Of a DNA stretch of 64,000 bases, positions 18,163 through 26,844 are shown in pieces (the stretch's first letter is position 1; every line of letters begins with the position of its first letter). The DNA comes from Janthinobacterium sp. LM6. GTDB taxonomy: Bacteria; Pseudomonadota; Gammaproteobacteria; Burkholderiales; Burkholderiaceae_D. The position numbers and the translations under genes are program-made. The notes below the pieces were generated by a model, which worked only from the letters and a program-made list of their open reading frames with translations, had not been told where the DNA came from and searched no databases. The DNA is taken from assembly GCF_002002885.1 (NCBI RefSeq), contig NZ_CP019510.1, forward strand, positions 62,001-126,000, written 5' to 3'.

Positions 18163-18236
18163 ATTGATTGTCACAATAGTTTCAATTAGTTTTAGCTATC
18201 ATGACGCCATGGGAACTCCATGATAGGCAGTTCCCA
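18163..18236 (-). promoter_or_regulatory. Putative OxyR-type site and interleaved palindromes upstream of ahpC
   Basis: Read on the minus strand, 18199 to 18163 gives ATAG-N7-TAAT-N7-ATTG-N7-CAAT. This matches the spacing of the OxyR pattern ATAG-N7-CTAT-N7-ATAG-N7-CTAT with 12 of 16 fixed positions. Next to it, two inverted repeats interlock: CTATCATG (18196) with CATGATAG (18219), and TGGGAACT (18210) with AGTTCCCA (18229). They cannot both fold at once. Confidence 0.45.
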
Positions 18237-18291
18237 CGGGATTGGATAGCGGTGACAGTGGATACCCCTGCCGCCGCCAGGTGTTCAGTTC

Positions 18292-18684
18292 TTAATTCTT
18301 CAGCTCTTCCGGTACTTTGCCGCCGTTTTCCGCCAGCTTGATCATCACCTGGCGGTGCAGCCAGATATTCATGCTGGCCGAATCGTTGGTGTCGCCCGTG
18401 AAATGCAGCTCTTGTGCCAGTTCCTTGCGCGAAGCCAGGCTGCTGTCCAGTTGAAGCAGTTTCATCAGATCAACGATGGACGTGCGCCAATTGAGTTTTT
18501 CCGCGTTCTTGCTGGCCAGGTCGACCAGCACCACTTCCACGTCCACCACCGGCACGGCAGCCGCTGGTGCAGCGGTCGGTGCGGCGGCCGCTGGCGCGTC
18601 GGTAGCGGCGGCTGGCGTGGCTGCCGGGGCAGCGTCGGACGAATGGTGGAAGATCTTGTTGTAGATATTGCTGAAAATGCCCAT
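18292..18684 (-). CDS. DUF3597 family protein
   Basis: A small 130-residue protein. The N-terminal MGIFSNIYNKIF is followed by an Ala/Pro-rich linker (about residues 20-48) and a conserved C-terminal domain (VVLVDLASKNAEKLNWRTSIVDLMKLL, broken here at the conserved W). It matches the pattern of the DUF3597 family; the function of that family is unknown. No signal peptide or membrane helix. The start at 18684 was chosen because the family N-terminus begins there and GAGGTGACCTC gives a strong ribosome site. It is separated from ahpC by 194 bases and probably independent. Confidence 0.85.
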   Translation of the reverse strand: MGIFSNIYNKIFHHSSDAAPAATPAAATDAPAAAAPTAAPAAAVPVVDVEVVLVDLASKNAEKLNWRTSIVDLMKLLQLDSSLASRKELAQELHFTGDTNDSASMNIWLHRQVMIKLAENGGKVPEELKN

Positions 18685-18854
18685 GAGGTCACCTCGAGTT
18701 GAGTGAATGGAAGAAATACTGCCTGCGCTCCCGGTGTAGGTACCGGTGACAGCAAAGCCGGGCGCAGGCGCCAGCCCGTCGAGTATAAGCCCGTTCAAGC
18801 CGGGAGCCCCGTCCCGCAGGCTTGCGTCATATCTGGTGGCCGGCGATGCCTGTT

Positions 18855-21698
18855 TCAAGGGTGCAAGGGCCGCTGCGCGCGCAGCAGCGCATCGAACGCT
18901 TCGATGGCCAGCGGCGGCGCAAACAGCTCGCCTTGCGCAAAATCGCAGCCGATCTCCAGCAGCAGCGCGCGCTGCTCATCGGTCTCCACCCCTTCGGCAA
19001 TCACCCGCAAACCCAGCTTGTGGGCCATGGTGACGATGGCTTCGCACAGCACCAGCTCGCTGCTGCCGGGCGCCAGCTTGCGCACCAGCACGCCGTCGAG
19101 CTTCAGGTAATCGATGCCGCATTGCTGCAACTGCGTGAGCGAGGCATGGCCGCTGCCGAAGTCGTCCAGGGCGATCTGCAGGCCCGCTTCGCGCAAGTGC
19201 TGCAAGCGGGGCGCCATGCTGGTGCCGCCAGGTAAAAGCACATCTTCACGCATGTCGAGCACGATGGCCGAGGCCGGCACACCAAGCGCCGCCAGCTGGC
19301 GCAGCCAGGTGCCGGGCGCCTCGACTTCGCGCTGTAATTCCAGCGACGACTGGTTCAGGCACAGTTGCAGCCCCGGCAAGCCGATGGCATGGCCTTGCGC
19401 GCGCCAATGCAGCAGTTGCGCCGCCGCCGTGCACAGCACCCAGTCGCCGATCTCCACGATCAGGCCGCTGCTTTCGGCCAGCGCGAGGAAATCCGGCGGA
19501 CACACGAGACCCCGTTGCGGATGGTGCCAGCGCAGCAAGGCTTCCGCCTTCTCGATGCGTCCACCATGCAGCGCGACGATGGGCTGGTAATACAGCTGCA
19601 TCTGCTGTTCGCGCAGGGCCGTGCGCAAGTCCGCTCCCAGGCGCATGCGGTTGACGGCCGCCACCTGCATGGCGGGCGTAAAGTAGCTGTAGCGGTTGCG
19701 CCCCGCCCCTTTCGACACGTACATGGCCTGATCCGCGTGCTTGAGCAATTCCTCGATGGTGCCCGCGTCGTCCGGATACAGGGTGATGCCGATCGAGGCC
19801 GAGACGAACGCCTGCTCCTGCCCCAGCAGGAATGGCGCCAGCAAGCCGTCGAGTATCTGCCGCGCGATGCGGTCGACTTGCTGCAGATCATCGAGGTCGG
19901 ACAGGATCACCGTGAATTCATCGCCGCCCAGGCGCGCCACCGTGTCCGTCTCGCGCACGCCCACGCGGATGCGCCGCGCCGCCTCGATCAGCAGGATATC
20001 GCCCTGGTGGTGGCCGAGGGTGTCGTTGACTTCCTTGAAATGGTCGAGGTCGATGAACAGGATGGCCACGCGGCTCGTATCGCGCCGCCCCTGGGCCAGC
20101 GCCTGGCGCAGGCGTTCGTGGAACATGCGCCGGTTCGGCAATTGCGTCAGGGTATCGAAGTTGGCTTGCTGCCAGATCAGCGCTTCCGTTTGCCGCTTGT
20201 CCGTCACGTCTTCCAGCATGCACAGGTGGTGCGGGCCGCCATGGCGCGCCGTGGCGATGGCCGTCACCGAGGCATCGACCCACACCACGCCGCCATCGGG
20301 CCGGACGATCCGCTTGGCGTGGCGAAAGCCCTGCAGGCTACGCGCCAGCAACTGCGCCACCTGCTCCTGCTCGCCGGGCACATCGTCTGGATGGCTGATC
20401 TCCATCCAGCTCGTTTGCTTCATGTGTTCCAGGCTGCGCCCGCTGATGGCCAGGTAGCGTGGATTGATGTCGAGAAACTGTCCGCTCACGGTATCGATCA
20501 GGGCGATGCCCATGGGCGCTTCCTCGAACATGGTGCGAAAGCGCAATTCCCCCTGGCGGATGGTTTCCTCGGTGCGGCGGCGCTCGCGGGCCAGGTTGTT
20601 GAAGTGAAAGGCCGCCGACACGGCCAGCAAGCTGCCCGCCAGGCCCAGCGACAGGTATAGCCAGCCCAGGTCGGCGCCCGGCACGGGGCGGTACAAAAAG
20701 CCCTTGTAGGCGCGGCTGTCCGTGGCATTGCGCGGCAGCACGCCCATGCTGGCATACGTGTCGGCGATGTGCTGCCAGCGCTGGGGATTCATGTAGCCGA
20801 GCTCCACCAGCACGGGCTGCAGCAGCAATTCCATCTGCTGCGCCTCGTACAGCAGGTGGGCATGGTCGTGGCGCTGGCTGTATTTGACGTGGATCAGTTG
20901 CGCCATTTCCTCGCGGTGCGCCATCGCGTATTGCCAGCCGCGCAGGCTGGCCGCGCGGAATGCCTTGACGCGCTCGGGATGGCGGCGCAGTTCGTGCTCG
21001 CTGGTAAACAGATTGTCGCCGTAGAAATCGATGCCGGCCGTGCGCGGCGTGAACTGGTAATAGGGAAAGCCTGCCCGGTCCAGGTAGTCCGGTTCGTTGG
21101 TGGAATACGCGGCGATGGCGTCGACCTTGCCATCGATCAAATCTTCGATGCGGTAGCTGGGCGGCAAGTGGCGCATCTGCTGCGGCGCGACGCCCATTTT
21201 CGCCAGGAACAGCGACACTTCATCGGCGGCAAGGGCCACATCGCCGGCCGCGCCGATCATCACGGGCGCCCCCACCAGCTTGCGCACGTCGGGCGCGCCG
21301 CCCTGCTGGCGCATCAGCAGCACGCTGGGCGAATGCTGGAACACGACGGCCAGCACCACCAGGGGCTTGCCCGCCAGCCGGCTGAGCAACAAGGTGCTGT
21401 TGCCCACGCCATACTCGGCCTGGCCCGCCAGCACGGCCGCCTCGGCTGTCGGCCCGCCGGCACCTTCGACCAGCCTGACTTCCAGCCCCGCCTCGCGGTA
21501 ATAGCCTTGCTCGATGGCCGCGTAATAGCCGGCGAACTGGAACTGGTGCGTGAAATTGAGTTGCAGGGTAACGGGTTCCAGCGCCCGGGCTGGTGTGGCC
21601 AGGCACAGCAGCAGGAAGACTAAGCCGCGCCAGGCGCGCGCCAGCCTGCCGGCGAGCGGCAAGACAAGGCGGAAAGCGTCGGGGGCTTTCATCGGCAT
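18855..21698 (-). CDS. THI5/NMT1-like sensor diguanylate cyclase/phosphodiesterase (PAS-GGDEF-EAL)
   Basis: A 947-residue inner-membrane signalling protein. Order: signal peptide (to about 40), periplasmic NMT1/THI5-like ligand-binding domain (LNFTHQFQFAGYYAA, to about 270), one membrane helix (about 345-368), PAS domain (390-500), GGDEF and EAL. The cyclase motif RLGGDEF (about 588) is intact. The phosphodiesterase keeps EALLR (about 718), LNQSS, the Glu of DMRED, DDFGSG, KLDG and EGVET, so both activities are possible. Fusing a pyrimidine/riboflavin-type binding fold to cyclic-di-GMP enzymes suggests it senses a small nutrient in the periplasm. The ligand is unknown. It is monocistronic. 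Confidence 0.92.
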   Translation of the reverse strand: MPMKAPDAFRLVLPLAGRLARAWRGLVFLLLCLATPARALEPVTLQLNFTHQFQFAGYYAAIEQGYYREAGLEVRLVEGAGGPTAEAAVLAGQAEYGVGNSTLLLSRLAGKPLVVLAVVFQHSPSVLLMRQQGGAPDVRKLVGAPVMIGAAGDVALAADEVSLFLAKMGVAPQQMRHLPPSYRIEDLIDGKVDAIAAYSTNEPDYLDRAGFPYYQFTPRTAGIDFYGDNLFTSEHELRRHPERVKAFRAASLRGWQYAMAHREEMAQLIHVKYSQRHDHAHLLYEAQQMELLLQPVLVELGYMNPQRWQHIADTYASMGVLPRNATDSRAYKGFLYRPVPGADLGWLYLSLGLAGSLLAVSAAFHFNNLARERRRTEETIRQGELRFRTMFEEAPMGIALIDTVSGQFLDINPRYLAISGRSLEHMKQTSWMEISHPDDVPGEQEQVAQLLARSLQGFRHAKRIVRPDGGVVWVDASVTAIATARHGGPHHLCMLEDVTDKRQTEALIWQQANFDTLTQLPNRRMFHERLRQALAQGRRDTSRVAILFIDLDHFKEVNDTLGHHQGDILLIEAARRIRVGVRETDTVARLGGDEFTVILSDLDDLQQVDRIARQILDGLLAPFLLGQEQAFVSASIGITLYPDDAGTIEELLKHADQAMYVSKGAGRNRYSYFTPAMQVAAVNRMRLGADLRTALREQQMQLYYQPIVALHGGRIEKAEALLRWHHPQRGLVCPPDFLALAESSGLIVEIGDWVLCTAAAQLLHWRAQGHAIGLPGLQLCLNQSSLELQREVEAPGTWLRQLAALGVPASAIVLDMREDVLLPGGTSMAPRLQHLREAGLQIALDDFGSGHASLTQLQQCGIDYLKLDGVLVRKLAPGSSELVLCEAIVTMAHKLGLRVIAEGVETDEQRALLLEIGCDFAQGELFAPPLAIEAFDALLRAQRPLHP

Positions 21699-21807
21699 GG
21701 CGGAACACCACAGGAAGCTGCCGAGCTGGCAGGGGTAAGGCTATTGTAGCCGCCCCTTTTGCCAATGGATAACTATTTCAGTGAGGACAATAGCGTTGAT
21801 GTTTTTG

Positions 21808-21831
21808 GCAAACAATGTCGCCATTGTTTGC
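21808..21831. repeat. Perfect hairpin after rbsD
   Basis: GCAAACAATG, loop TCGC, CATTGTTTGC, ending one base before the rbsD stop codon begins. No U-run follows on the minus strand, so it is at best a non-canonical terminator. The GCAAAC/GTTTGC ends also resemble half-sites of LacI-family operators. Confidence 0.55.
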
Positions 21832-21832
21832 G

Positions 21833-22225
21833 CTAGAACACGACGCCGGCCACCAAAATGATGTTGGCGTACGGACTACACTCGCCCGTGCGCACGATGG
21901 CGCGCGCGCCCTTGCTCAATTGCTTGAACTCCTCATGCGTCACCTGGCGCGCATCGGGCAGGGACAAGGCCGCCACCTGCGCCGCCATGGCCGAATTATG
22001 CTGCGGCAACTCGCTGGCGAGCAAATGGTATTCCACCTGCATTTCAGTCAATACCGTGTTGACGGTATCGATGAAGCCGGGGATGCCGCGCGTCAGGGCC
22101 AGGTCGATCAGGGGCACGCCCGGCTGCGACGGCAAGCCCGCGTCGCCGATGACGAGCATGTCGCCATGCCCAAGCGAAGCGATCAGTTGCGACAGTGCGA
22201 TATTGAGCAGCGGTGATTTTTTCAT
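21833..22225 (-). CDS. rbsD: D-ribose pyranase
   Basis: Interconverts beta-pyranose and beta-furanose forms of ribose so that ribokinase can use it. 130 residues, with the family pattern LNIALSQLIASLGHGD near the start (catalytic His in GHGD) and a C-terminal ECSPYANIILVAGVVF. The start at 22225 gives the conserved MKKSPLLN. It is the last gene of the operon, 13 bases after rbsK. Confidence 0.95.
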   Translation of the reverse strand: MKKSPLLNIALSQLIASLGHGDMLVIGDAGLPSQPGVPLIDLALTRGIPGFIDTVNTVLTEMQVEYHLLASELPQHNSAMAAQVAALSLPDARQVTHEEFKQLSKGARAIVRTGECSPYANIILVAGVVF

Positions 22226-22238
22226 GGGCGTAGTGTCG

Positions 22239-23147
22239 TTAGAACAGCTCGTGCAAGTGGGGAATCGAGGTTTGCGCGCCTGGCTTGGTGACACTCCAGG
22301 CGGCCGCGCGCTGGCCTTGGCCGATCGCTTCCGCCTCGTCCATGCCGGACGCCAGGCCCGCCACAAAACCGCCGATGAAGGTGTCGCCGGCGGCCGTCGT
22401 GTCGACGGCTTGCACCACTTCGGCGGGGAAGGTGAAGTCGCCGCCGTACAGGGCCGCGTGCACGCCCTTGGAACCGAGGGTGATGATGACGTTGTCGCTG
22501 CCCAGCTTTTGCAGCGCGGCGGCCAGCGCCTTGGCATCAGCGCCATCCGGGCTGACGCCGGCCAGCATGGCCGCTTCGATTTCATTCGGAATCAGGTAGT
22601 CGACCAGTTCCAGCACGCCGTCCGGCAAGCTGGCCGCCGGTGCCGGGTTCAGCACCACGGTCTTGCCCAGCGAACGGGCCAGTTTGATGGCGTGCACGAC
22701 GGTGTCCATCGGCGTTTCCAGCTGCAGCACGACGATGTCGGCCTGTTCGATCAAACCTTGCGCAGCGTCAATGTGCGCAGGGCTCAACAAATCGTTGGCG
22801 CCGCCGGCGATGACGATGCTGTTCTGGCCATGGTCGTCGACGAGAATCGAGGCGATGCCGGACGCCACGCCCGGCAAGGTGGTGATGTGGCTGTCGATGA
22901 TGCCGTCGCCCACCAGCGCCGCGCGCAAGGTCGCGCCAAAGGCGTCGTCGCCCACGCAGCCGACCATGGCCACTTGCTGGGCGCCCGCCACCTTGCCGCT
23001 CAGGCGCGCGCAGGCCACGGCCTGGTTGGCGCCCTTGCCGCCAGGAATGGTGCGAAAGGCGCCGCCCGTCAGGGTTTCGCCGGGGAGGGGCATGCGCGGC
23101 ACGCGCAAGACCAGGTCCATATTGATGCTGCCGATAACCACGATCAT
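22239..23147 (-). CDS. rbsK: Ribokinase
   Basis: Phosphorylates D-ribose to ribose 5-phosphate with ATP; PfkB family, cytosolic. 302 residues. The N-terminal substrate motif is GSINMDLVLRV. GGKGANQAVACARL is PfkB signature 1, and DTTAAGDTFIGGF is signature 2 with the catalytic base Asp. The start overlaps the rbsR stop (ATGA), showing translational coupling. Confidence 0.96.
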   Translation of the reverse strand: MIVVIGSINMDLVLRVPRMPLPGETLTGGAFRTIPGGKGANQAVACARLSGKVAGAQQVAMVGCVGDDAFGATLRAALVGDGIIDSHITTLPGVASGIASILVDDHGQNSIVIAGGANDLLSPAHIDAAQGLIEQADIVVLQLETPMDTVVHAIKLARSLGKTVVLNPAPAASLPDGVLELVDYLIPNEIEAAMLAGVSPDGADAKALAAALQKLGSDNVIITLGSKGVHAALYGGDFTFPAEVVQAVDTTAAGDTFIGGFVAGLASGMDEAEAIGQGQRAAAWSVTKPGAQTSIPHLHELF

Positions 23148-24202
23148 GATGTCATTCCCATCAGTTCAGTTGCAGGAGAAGAAGTAGGTACAGCAGAAGG
23201 TACGGTGGCGGCCACGCTGGAGCCGCGCACGTGCAGCTCGGGGGCAATGCTGCGCTGCTGGCGCGGCAAGGCGGGGTCGGCGATGCGCGCCAGCAGGCAG
23301 GCGGCCGTGATGCGGCCCAGTTCGCGCGTATTTTGCGCCACGCTGCTCAAGGCCGGATGCACGAAGCTGGCCAGGTCGATATCGTCGAAGCCGACGACGG
23401 CCAGGTCCACGGGCACGGCGATGCCGCGCTCGGCGGCGGCGCGCAAGGCGCCGAACGCCATCAGATCATTGCAGCAGAACAAGGCGTCGGGGCGCTGGCC
23501 TGGCGGCAGCGCCAGCAAGTCCAGCGCGGCCGCATAGCCGCCCGCGCTCGTAAAATCGCTGTGGCGGCACAGGGTCTCGGCCAGGACCACGCCCGCGTCC
23601 GCCATGGCGCTGCGCACGCCGGCGATGCGCTCGTTGGAAATGCTCACTTCGCGGGGACCGGCGATGCAGGCGAGGCGCCGGCGTCCCAGGTCCAGCAAAT
23701 GGCGCGCGGCCAGCACGCCGCCGGCGCGGTTGTCGACGGCCACGGCATCGATGGACAGGTCGCTGGGCGCGCGGTCGAGCAGCACGGCCGGCACCTTCAT
23801 CTTGCGCAGCAATTCGCCATCGCTGTCGGCCAGCGCGGACAGGATCAGGCCGTCGCAGCGCTTGGTCAGCAGCACGTTCAGGTAGTCGCGCTGCTTGACG
23901 GGGTCGTCATCGGAATTGCACAAAATGACGCTGTAGCCGGCCGCGTAGCAGCTGTCCTCGATACCGCGCGCCACTTCCGAAAAATACGGATTCGTATTAT
24001 TCGGAATGATCAGGCCGATGGTACCCGTGCTGCGGCTGCGCAAGGAACGCGCCAGCGCGCTGGGCACGTAATGCAGTGCCTCCGCCGCCGCCAGCACGGC
24101 GCGGCGCGCCTCGTCGCTGACGGGGCGGGTATTGTTGAGGACGTGCGACACGGTGGTAAACGATACCCCCGCCGCCTGCGCCACTTGCTTGATGGTTGCC
24201 AT
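23144..24202 (-). CDS. rbsR: LacI-family ribose operon repressor
   Basis: Repressor that releases its operator when it binds ribose or a phosphorylated form. 352 residues: helix-turn-helix TIKQVAQAAGVSFTTVSHV at residues 3-21, hinge helix (VPSALARSL), then a periplasmic-binding-protein-like sensor domain. It sits inside the operon between rbsC and rbsK, so it is autoregulated if the palindrome at 27865 is its operator. The C-terminal tail of about 25 residues is Ala/Ser/Thr-rich and probably disordered. Confidence 0.93.
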   Translation of the reverse strand: MATIKQVAQAAGVSFTTVSHVLNNTRPVSDEARRAVLAAAEALHYVPSALARSLRSRSTGTIGLIIPNNTNPYFSEVARGIEDSCYAAGYSVILCNSDDDPVKQRDYLNVLLTKRCDGLILSALADSDGELLRKMKVPAVLLDRAPSDLSIDAVAVDNRAGGVLAARHLLDLGRRRLACIAGPREVSISNERIAGVRSAMADAGVVLAETLCRHSDFTSAGGYAAALDLLALPPGQRPDALFCCNDLMAFGALRAAAERGIAVPVDLAVVGFDDIDLASFVHPALSSVAQNTRELGRITAACLLARIADPALPRQQRSIAPELHVRGSSVAATVPSAVPTSSPATELMGMTS

Positions 24203-24216
24203 GGGCGATGTTGCGC

Positions 24217-25188
24217 TTAGGCGCGTTCGCCGCGGCGGCGGTAGGTGTCGAGCACCACGGCGGCGACGATCACCAGGCCCGTGACGATGCGTTTCACGGG
24301 TTCCGACACGCCCACTTGCGCCAGGCCCGCTTCCAGCACGGAAATAATCAACACGCCGATAAAGGTGCTGATGACGGAACCGCGCCCGCCCATCAGGCTC
24401 GTGCCGCCGATCACGACGGCAGCGATCACTTGCAATTCCATGCCCACGCCGCCGTTCGGGTCGGCCGCTTCCAGGCGCGACACCTGGAACAGCGCGCCCA
24501 CGCCGGCCAGAAAGCCCATCAAGGCAAATACCAGCACTTTCGACGGCTTCGTATTGATGCCGGACAAACGCACGGCTTCTTCATTCGTGCCGATGCCGAT
24601 CCAGTGGCGTCCCAGCACCGTGCGCGTGAGCACCAGGTGGCCGATGACGACGATGGCGATCGAGGCGATGAAGGCGGGCGACAGGCCGAACGCAATCGGC
24701 GAGCTGATGCCGTCCACGGCGCTGCCGATGTATTCCGTGCGCGAGTTCGTCACTTGATACGCCATGCCGCGCGCCATTTCCAGCACGCCCAGCGAGACGA
24801 TGAACGAGGGAATGCGCCAGCCGACGGAAATGAGGCCCGTCGTGGCGCCGCACAGGGCGGCGACGAACATGCCCAGCAGGGCCGCGCTCCACACGGGCCA
24901 GCCCCAGTGCACGACGGCCAGCGACAGCACGGAAGCGGCCAGCGCCATCACGGAACCGACGGACAAATCGATGCCGCCGATGATCAGAACAAACGTCATG
25001 CCGACGGCCATCACGACCAGGGTCGGGATGTTGTTCGACAGGGTACTTAACGTCGCCAAAGTAAAAAAGTTTTCGCTGGCAAACGAGAACAGCACGCACA
25101 TGGCCAGCAAGGCGCCGATCAGGCCCGCATAGTTTTTCAGGTCGGCCAGGCTGCGCTGCAGATACGAAGGAGAGGAGTGGGTGGTCAT
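24217..25188 (-). CDS. rbsC: Ribose ABC transporter permease
   Basis: Membrane channel of the high-affinity ribose importer. 323 residues with 8-10 hydrophobic helices. The motif GGIDLSVGSVMAL is characteristic of RbsC/XylH-type permeases, and the EAA-like GVLEMARGMAY lies mid-protein. Spacing is 18 bases from rbsA and 14 to rbsR. Confidence 0.96.
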   Translation of the reverse strand: MTTHSSPSYLQRSLADLKNYAGLIGALLAMCVLFSFASENFFTLATLSTLSNNIPTLVVMAVGMTFVLIIGGIDLSVGSVMALAASVLSLAVVHWGWPVWSAALLGMFVAALCGATTGLISVGWRIPSFIVSLGVLEMARGMAYQVTNSRTEYIGSAVDGISSPIAFGLSPAFIASIAIVVIGHLVLTRTVLGRHWIGIGTNEEAVRLSGINTKPSKVLVFALMGFLAGVGALFQVSRLEAADPNGGVGMELQVIAAVVIGGTSLMGGRGSVISTFIGVLIISVLEAGLAQVGVSEPVKRIVTGLVIVAAVVLDTYRRRGERA

Positions 25189-25206
25189 GGGAATCTTTCC
25201 GGCGGA

Positions 25207-26760
25207 TCAGGCCGCAGCTGGAGTGGAAGTGGGGGTCAAATAGCCGGAGAAGGCGGCCGACAGCAGCGCGTCCTGGCTCCAGGCGCCGCGCTCGAAGGTG
25301 TCGACGATGCTGCCGGCGCTCATGACGGCGATGCGGTCGCAGATCAGCATCAGTTCGCGCAAGTCGCTCGACACGATGACGAGGCCCTTGCCCTGGCGCG
25401 CCTGTTCGGCCAGCACCTGATAAATATCAAACTTGGCGCCGATATCGATGCCGCGCGTGGGCTCGTCGAACAGCATGACGGGGCAGTCGCGGTACAGCCA
25501 GCGGGCGATCACCACCTTTTGCTGGTTGCCGCCGGACAATTCGGCCACCGTTTGCGCGCTGTTGCGCGAGCGGATGCCGAGGCGCTGGATGTAGTCGTCG
25601 GCCACCGTCGCTTCGGCCGCATCGTTGAGCCAGCCGGCGCCGCTGACGGTGTCGAGCGAGGCCAGAGTCGTATTCACCGCGATGGACTGGCGCAACAACA
25701 AACCTTGTCCCTTGCGGTCTTCCGTGATCATGGCGATGCCCGCTTTCACGGCGGCCTGCGGCGAGTGCAAGGCGGCGGGCGTTGCGCTGTCGCCCAGGAA
25801 CACGTCACCGGCGTCGGCGCGGTCGGCACCGAAGATCAGGCGCAGCAATTCCGTGCGGCCCGAGCCGATCAGGCCGGCGATGCCGAGGATTTCACCGGCG
25901 CGCAAGTCGAACGAGGTCGGATTGACCACCTTGCCGCGCGCCAATCCCCGCACGCGCAGCAGCGGTGCGCCGATGGTGCGGCCGCTCAGGTCGACGGCGT
26001 CGTCGGCCGAACGGCCCACCATCAGGCTGACCAGGTCGGCGGCGGAGTGTCCCGCGATATCGTCGTCGCACACGAGCTGGCCGTCGCGCAGCACGGCGAT
26101 GCGGTCGGCCACGCGCTTGAGTTCTTCCAGGCGGTGGGAAATATAGATGATGCACACGCCTTCCGCTTTCAGGCGCTCGATCTGCAGGAACAGCAATTCC
26201 ACTTCGCGGTGCGTCAGCATGGCCGTCGGCTCATCTAACACCAGCAAACGGCAGGCACCGATCAAATTGCGCGCGATTTCGATCATTTGCTGGTGGCCGA
26301 TGCCCAGTTCGCCGACCAGGGTCCACGGGTCGAGGCCGCCCAGGCCGACTTTCTCCATCTGTTCGCGCGCATCGCGTTCAAGGCGCGTACGGTCGATGAA
26401 GCCGAAACGCTGCGGCAGATTCTTCAGGTACAGGTTTTCCGCGATCGACAGGGTGGGAATCAGATTGAGTTCCTGCATCACCATGCGGATGCCCAGCGCC
26501 TCGGCGGCGCCGCGCGAGGCGGGCTGGTAAGATTTGCCGTCGAGCAACATCGTGCCCGTGGTGGCTTGCTCCAGGCCGCAGATGATCTTCGACAAGGTGC
26601 TCTTGCCCGCGCCGTTCTCGCCCGTCAGCGCCAGCACCTGGCCAGGGGCGAAGCGCAGGCCCACGCCGCCGAGGACGGGGCCGACATAGGACTTGCCGAT
26701 GTTGTCCAGGGTCAATAGAGGGGTGGCGGCTGATGGCGCCGGTGGAATGTCGGTGGGCAT
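25207..26760 (-). CDS. rbsA: Ribose ABC transporter ATP-binding protein
   Basis: Energises ribose import. 517 residues with two nucleotide-binding domains. The first has Walker A GENGAGKSTLS and Walker B LLVLDEPTAML. The second has the degenerate P-loop GLIGSGRTELL and LSGGNQQKV followed by LFDEPTRGID, a layout typical of sugar importers. I chose the start at 26760 because CGGAG lies seven bases before it; an in-frame start 18 codons upstream has a proline-rich leader and no such site. Confidence 0.95.
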   Translation of the reverse strand: MPTDIPPAPSAATPLLTLDNIGKSYVGPVLGGVGLRFAPGQVLALTGENGAGKSTLSKIICGLEQATTGTMLLDGKSYQPASRGAAEALGIRMVMQELNLIPTLSIAENLYLKNLPQRFGFIDRTRLERDAREQMEKVGLGGLDPWTLVGELGIGHQQMIEIARNLIGACRLLVLDEPTAMLTHREVELLFLQIERLKAEGVCIIYISHRLEELKRVADRIAVLRDGQLVCDDDIAGHSAADLVSLMVGRSADDAVDLSGRTIGAPLLRVRGLARGKVVNPTSFDLRAGEILGIAGLIGSGRTELLRLIFGADRADAGDVFLGDSATPAALHSPQAAVKAGIAMITEDRKGQGLLLRQSIAVNTTLASLDTVSGAGWLNDAAEATVADDYIQRLGIRSRNSAQTVAELSGGNQQKVVIARWLYRDCPVMLFDEPTRGIDIGAKFDIYQVLAEQARQGKGLVIVSSDLRELMLICDRIAVMSAGSIVDTFERGAWSQDALLSAAFSGYLTPTSTPAAA

Positions 26761-26844
26761 GATAAAACTCCGCGGTAGTGGCGGCGGGGCCGGCGGCGCC
26801 TGCTCGGTGAGCAAGCGGGCGCCGGCCCCGGCGGGATCAAACGA

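Noticed and set aside
21808-21831. Hairpin after rbsD as an intrinsic terminator
   Set aside because: The stem is perfect, but the minus strand has A residues rather than T after it, so I list it only as a repeat.
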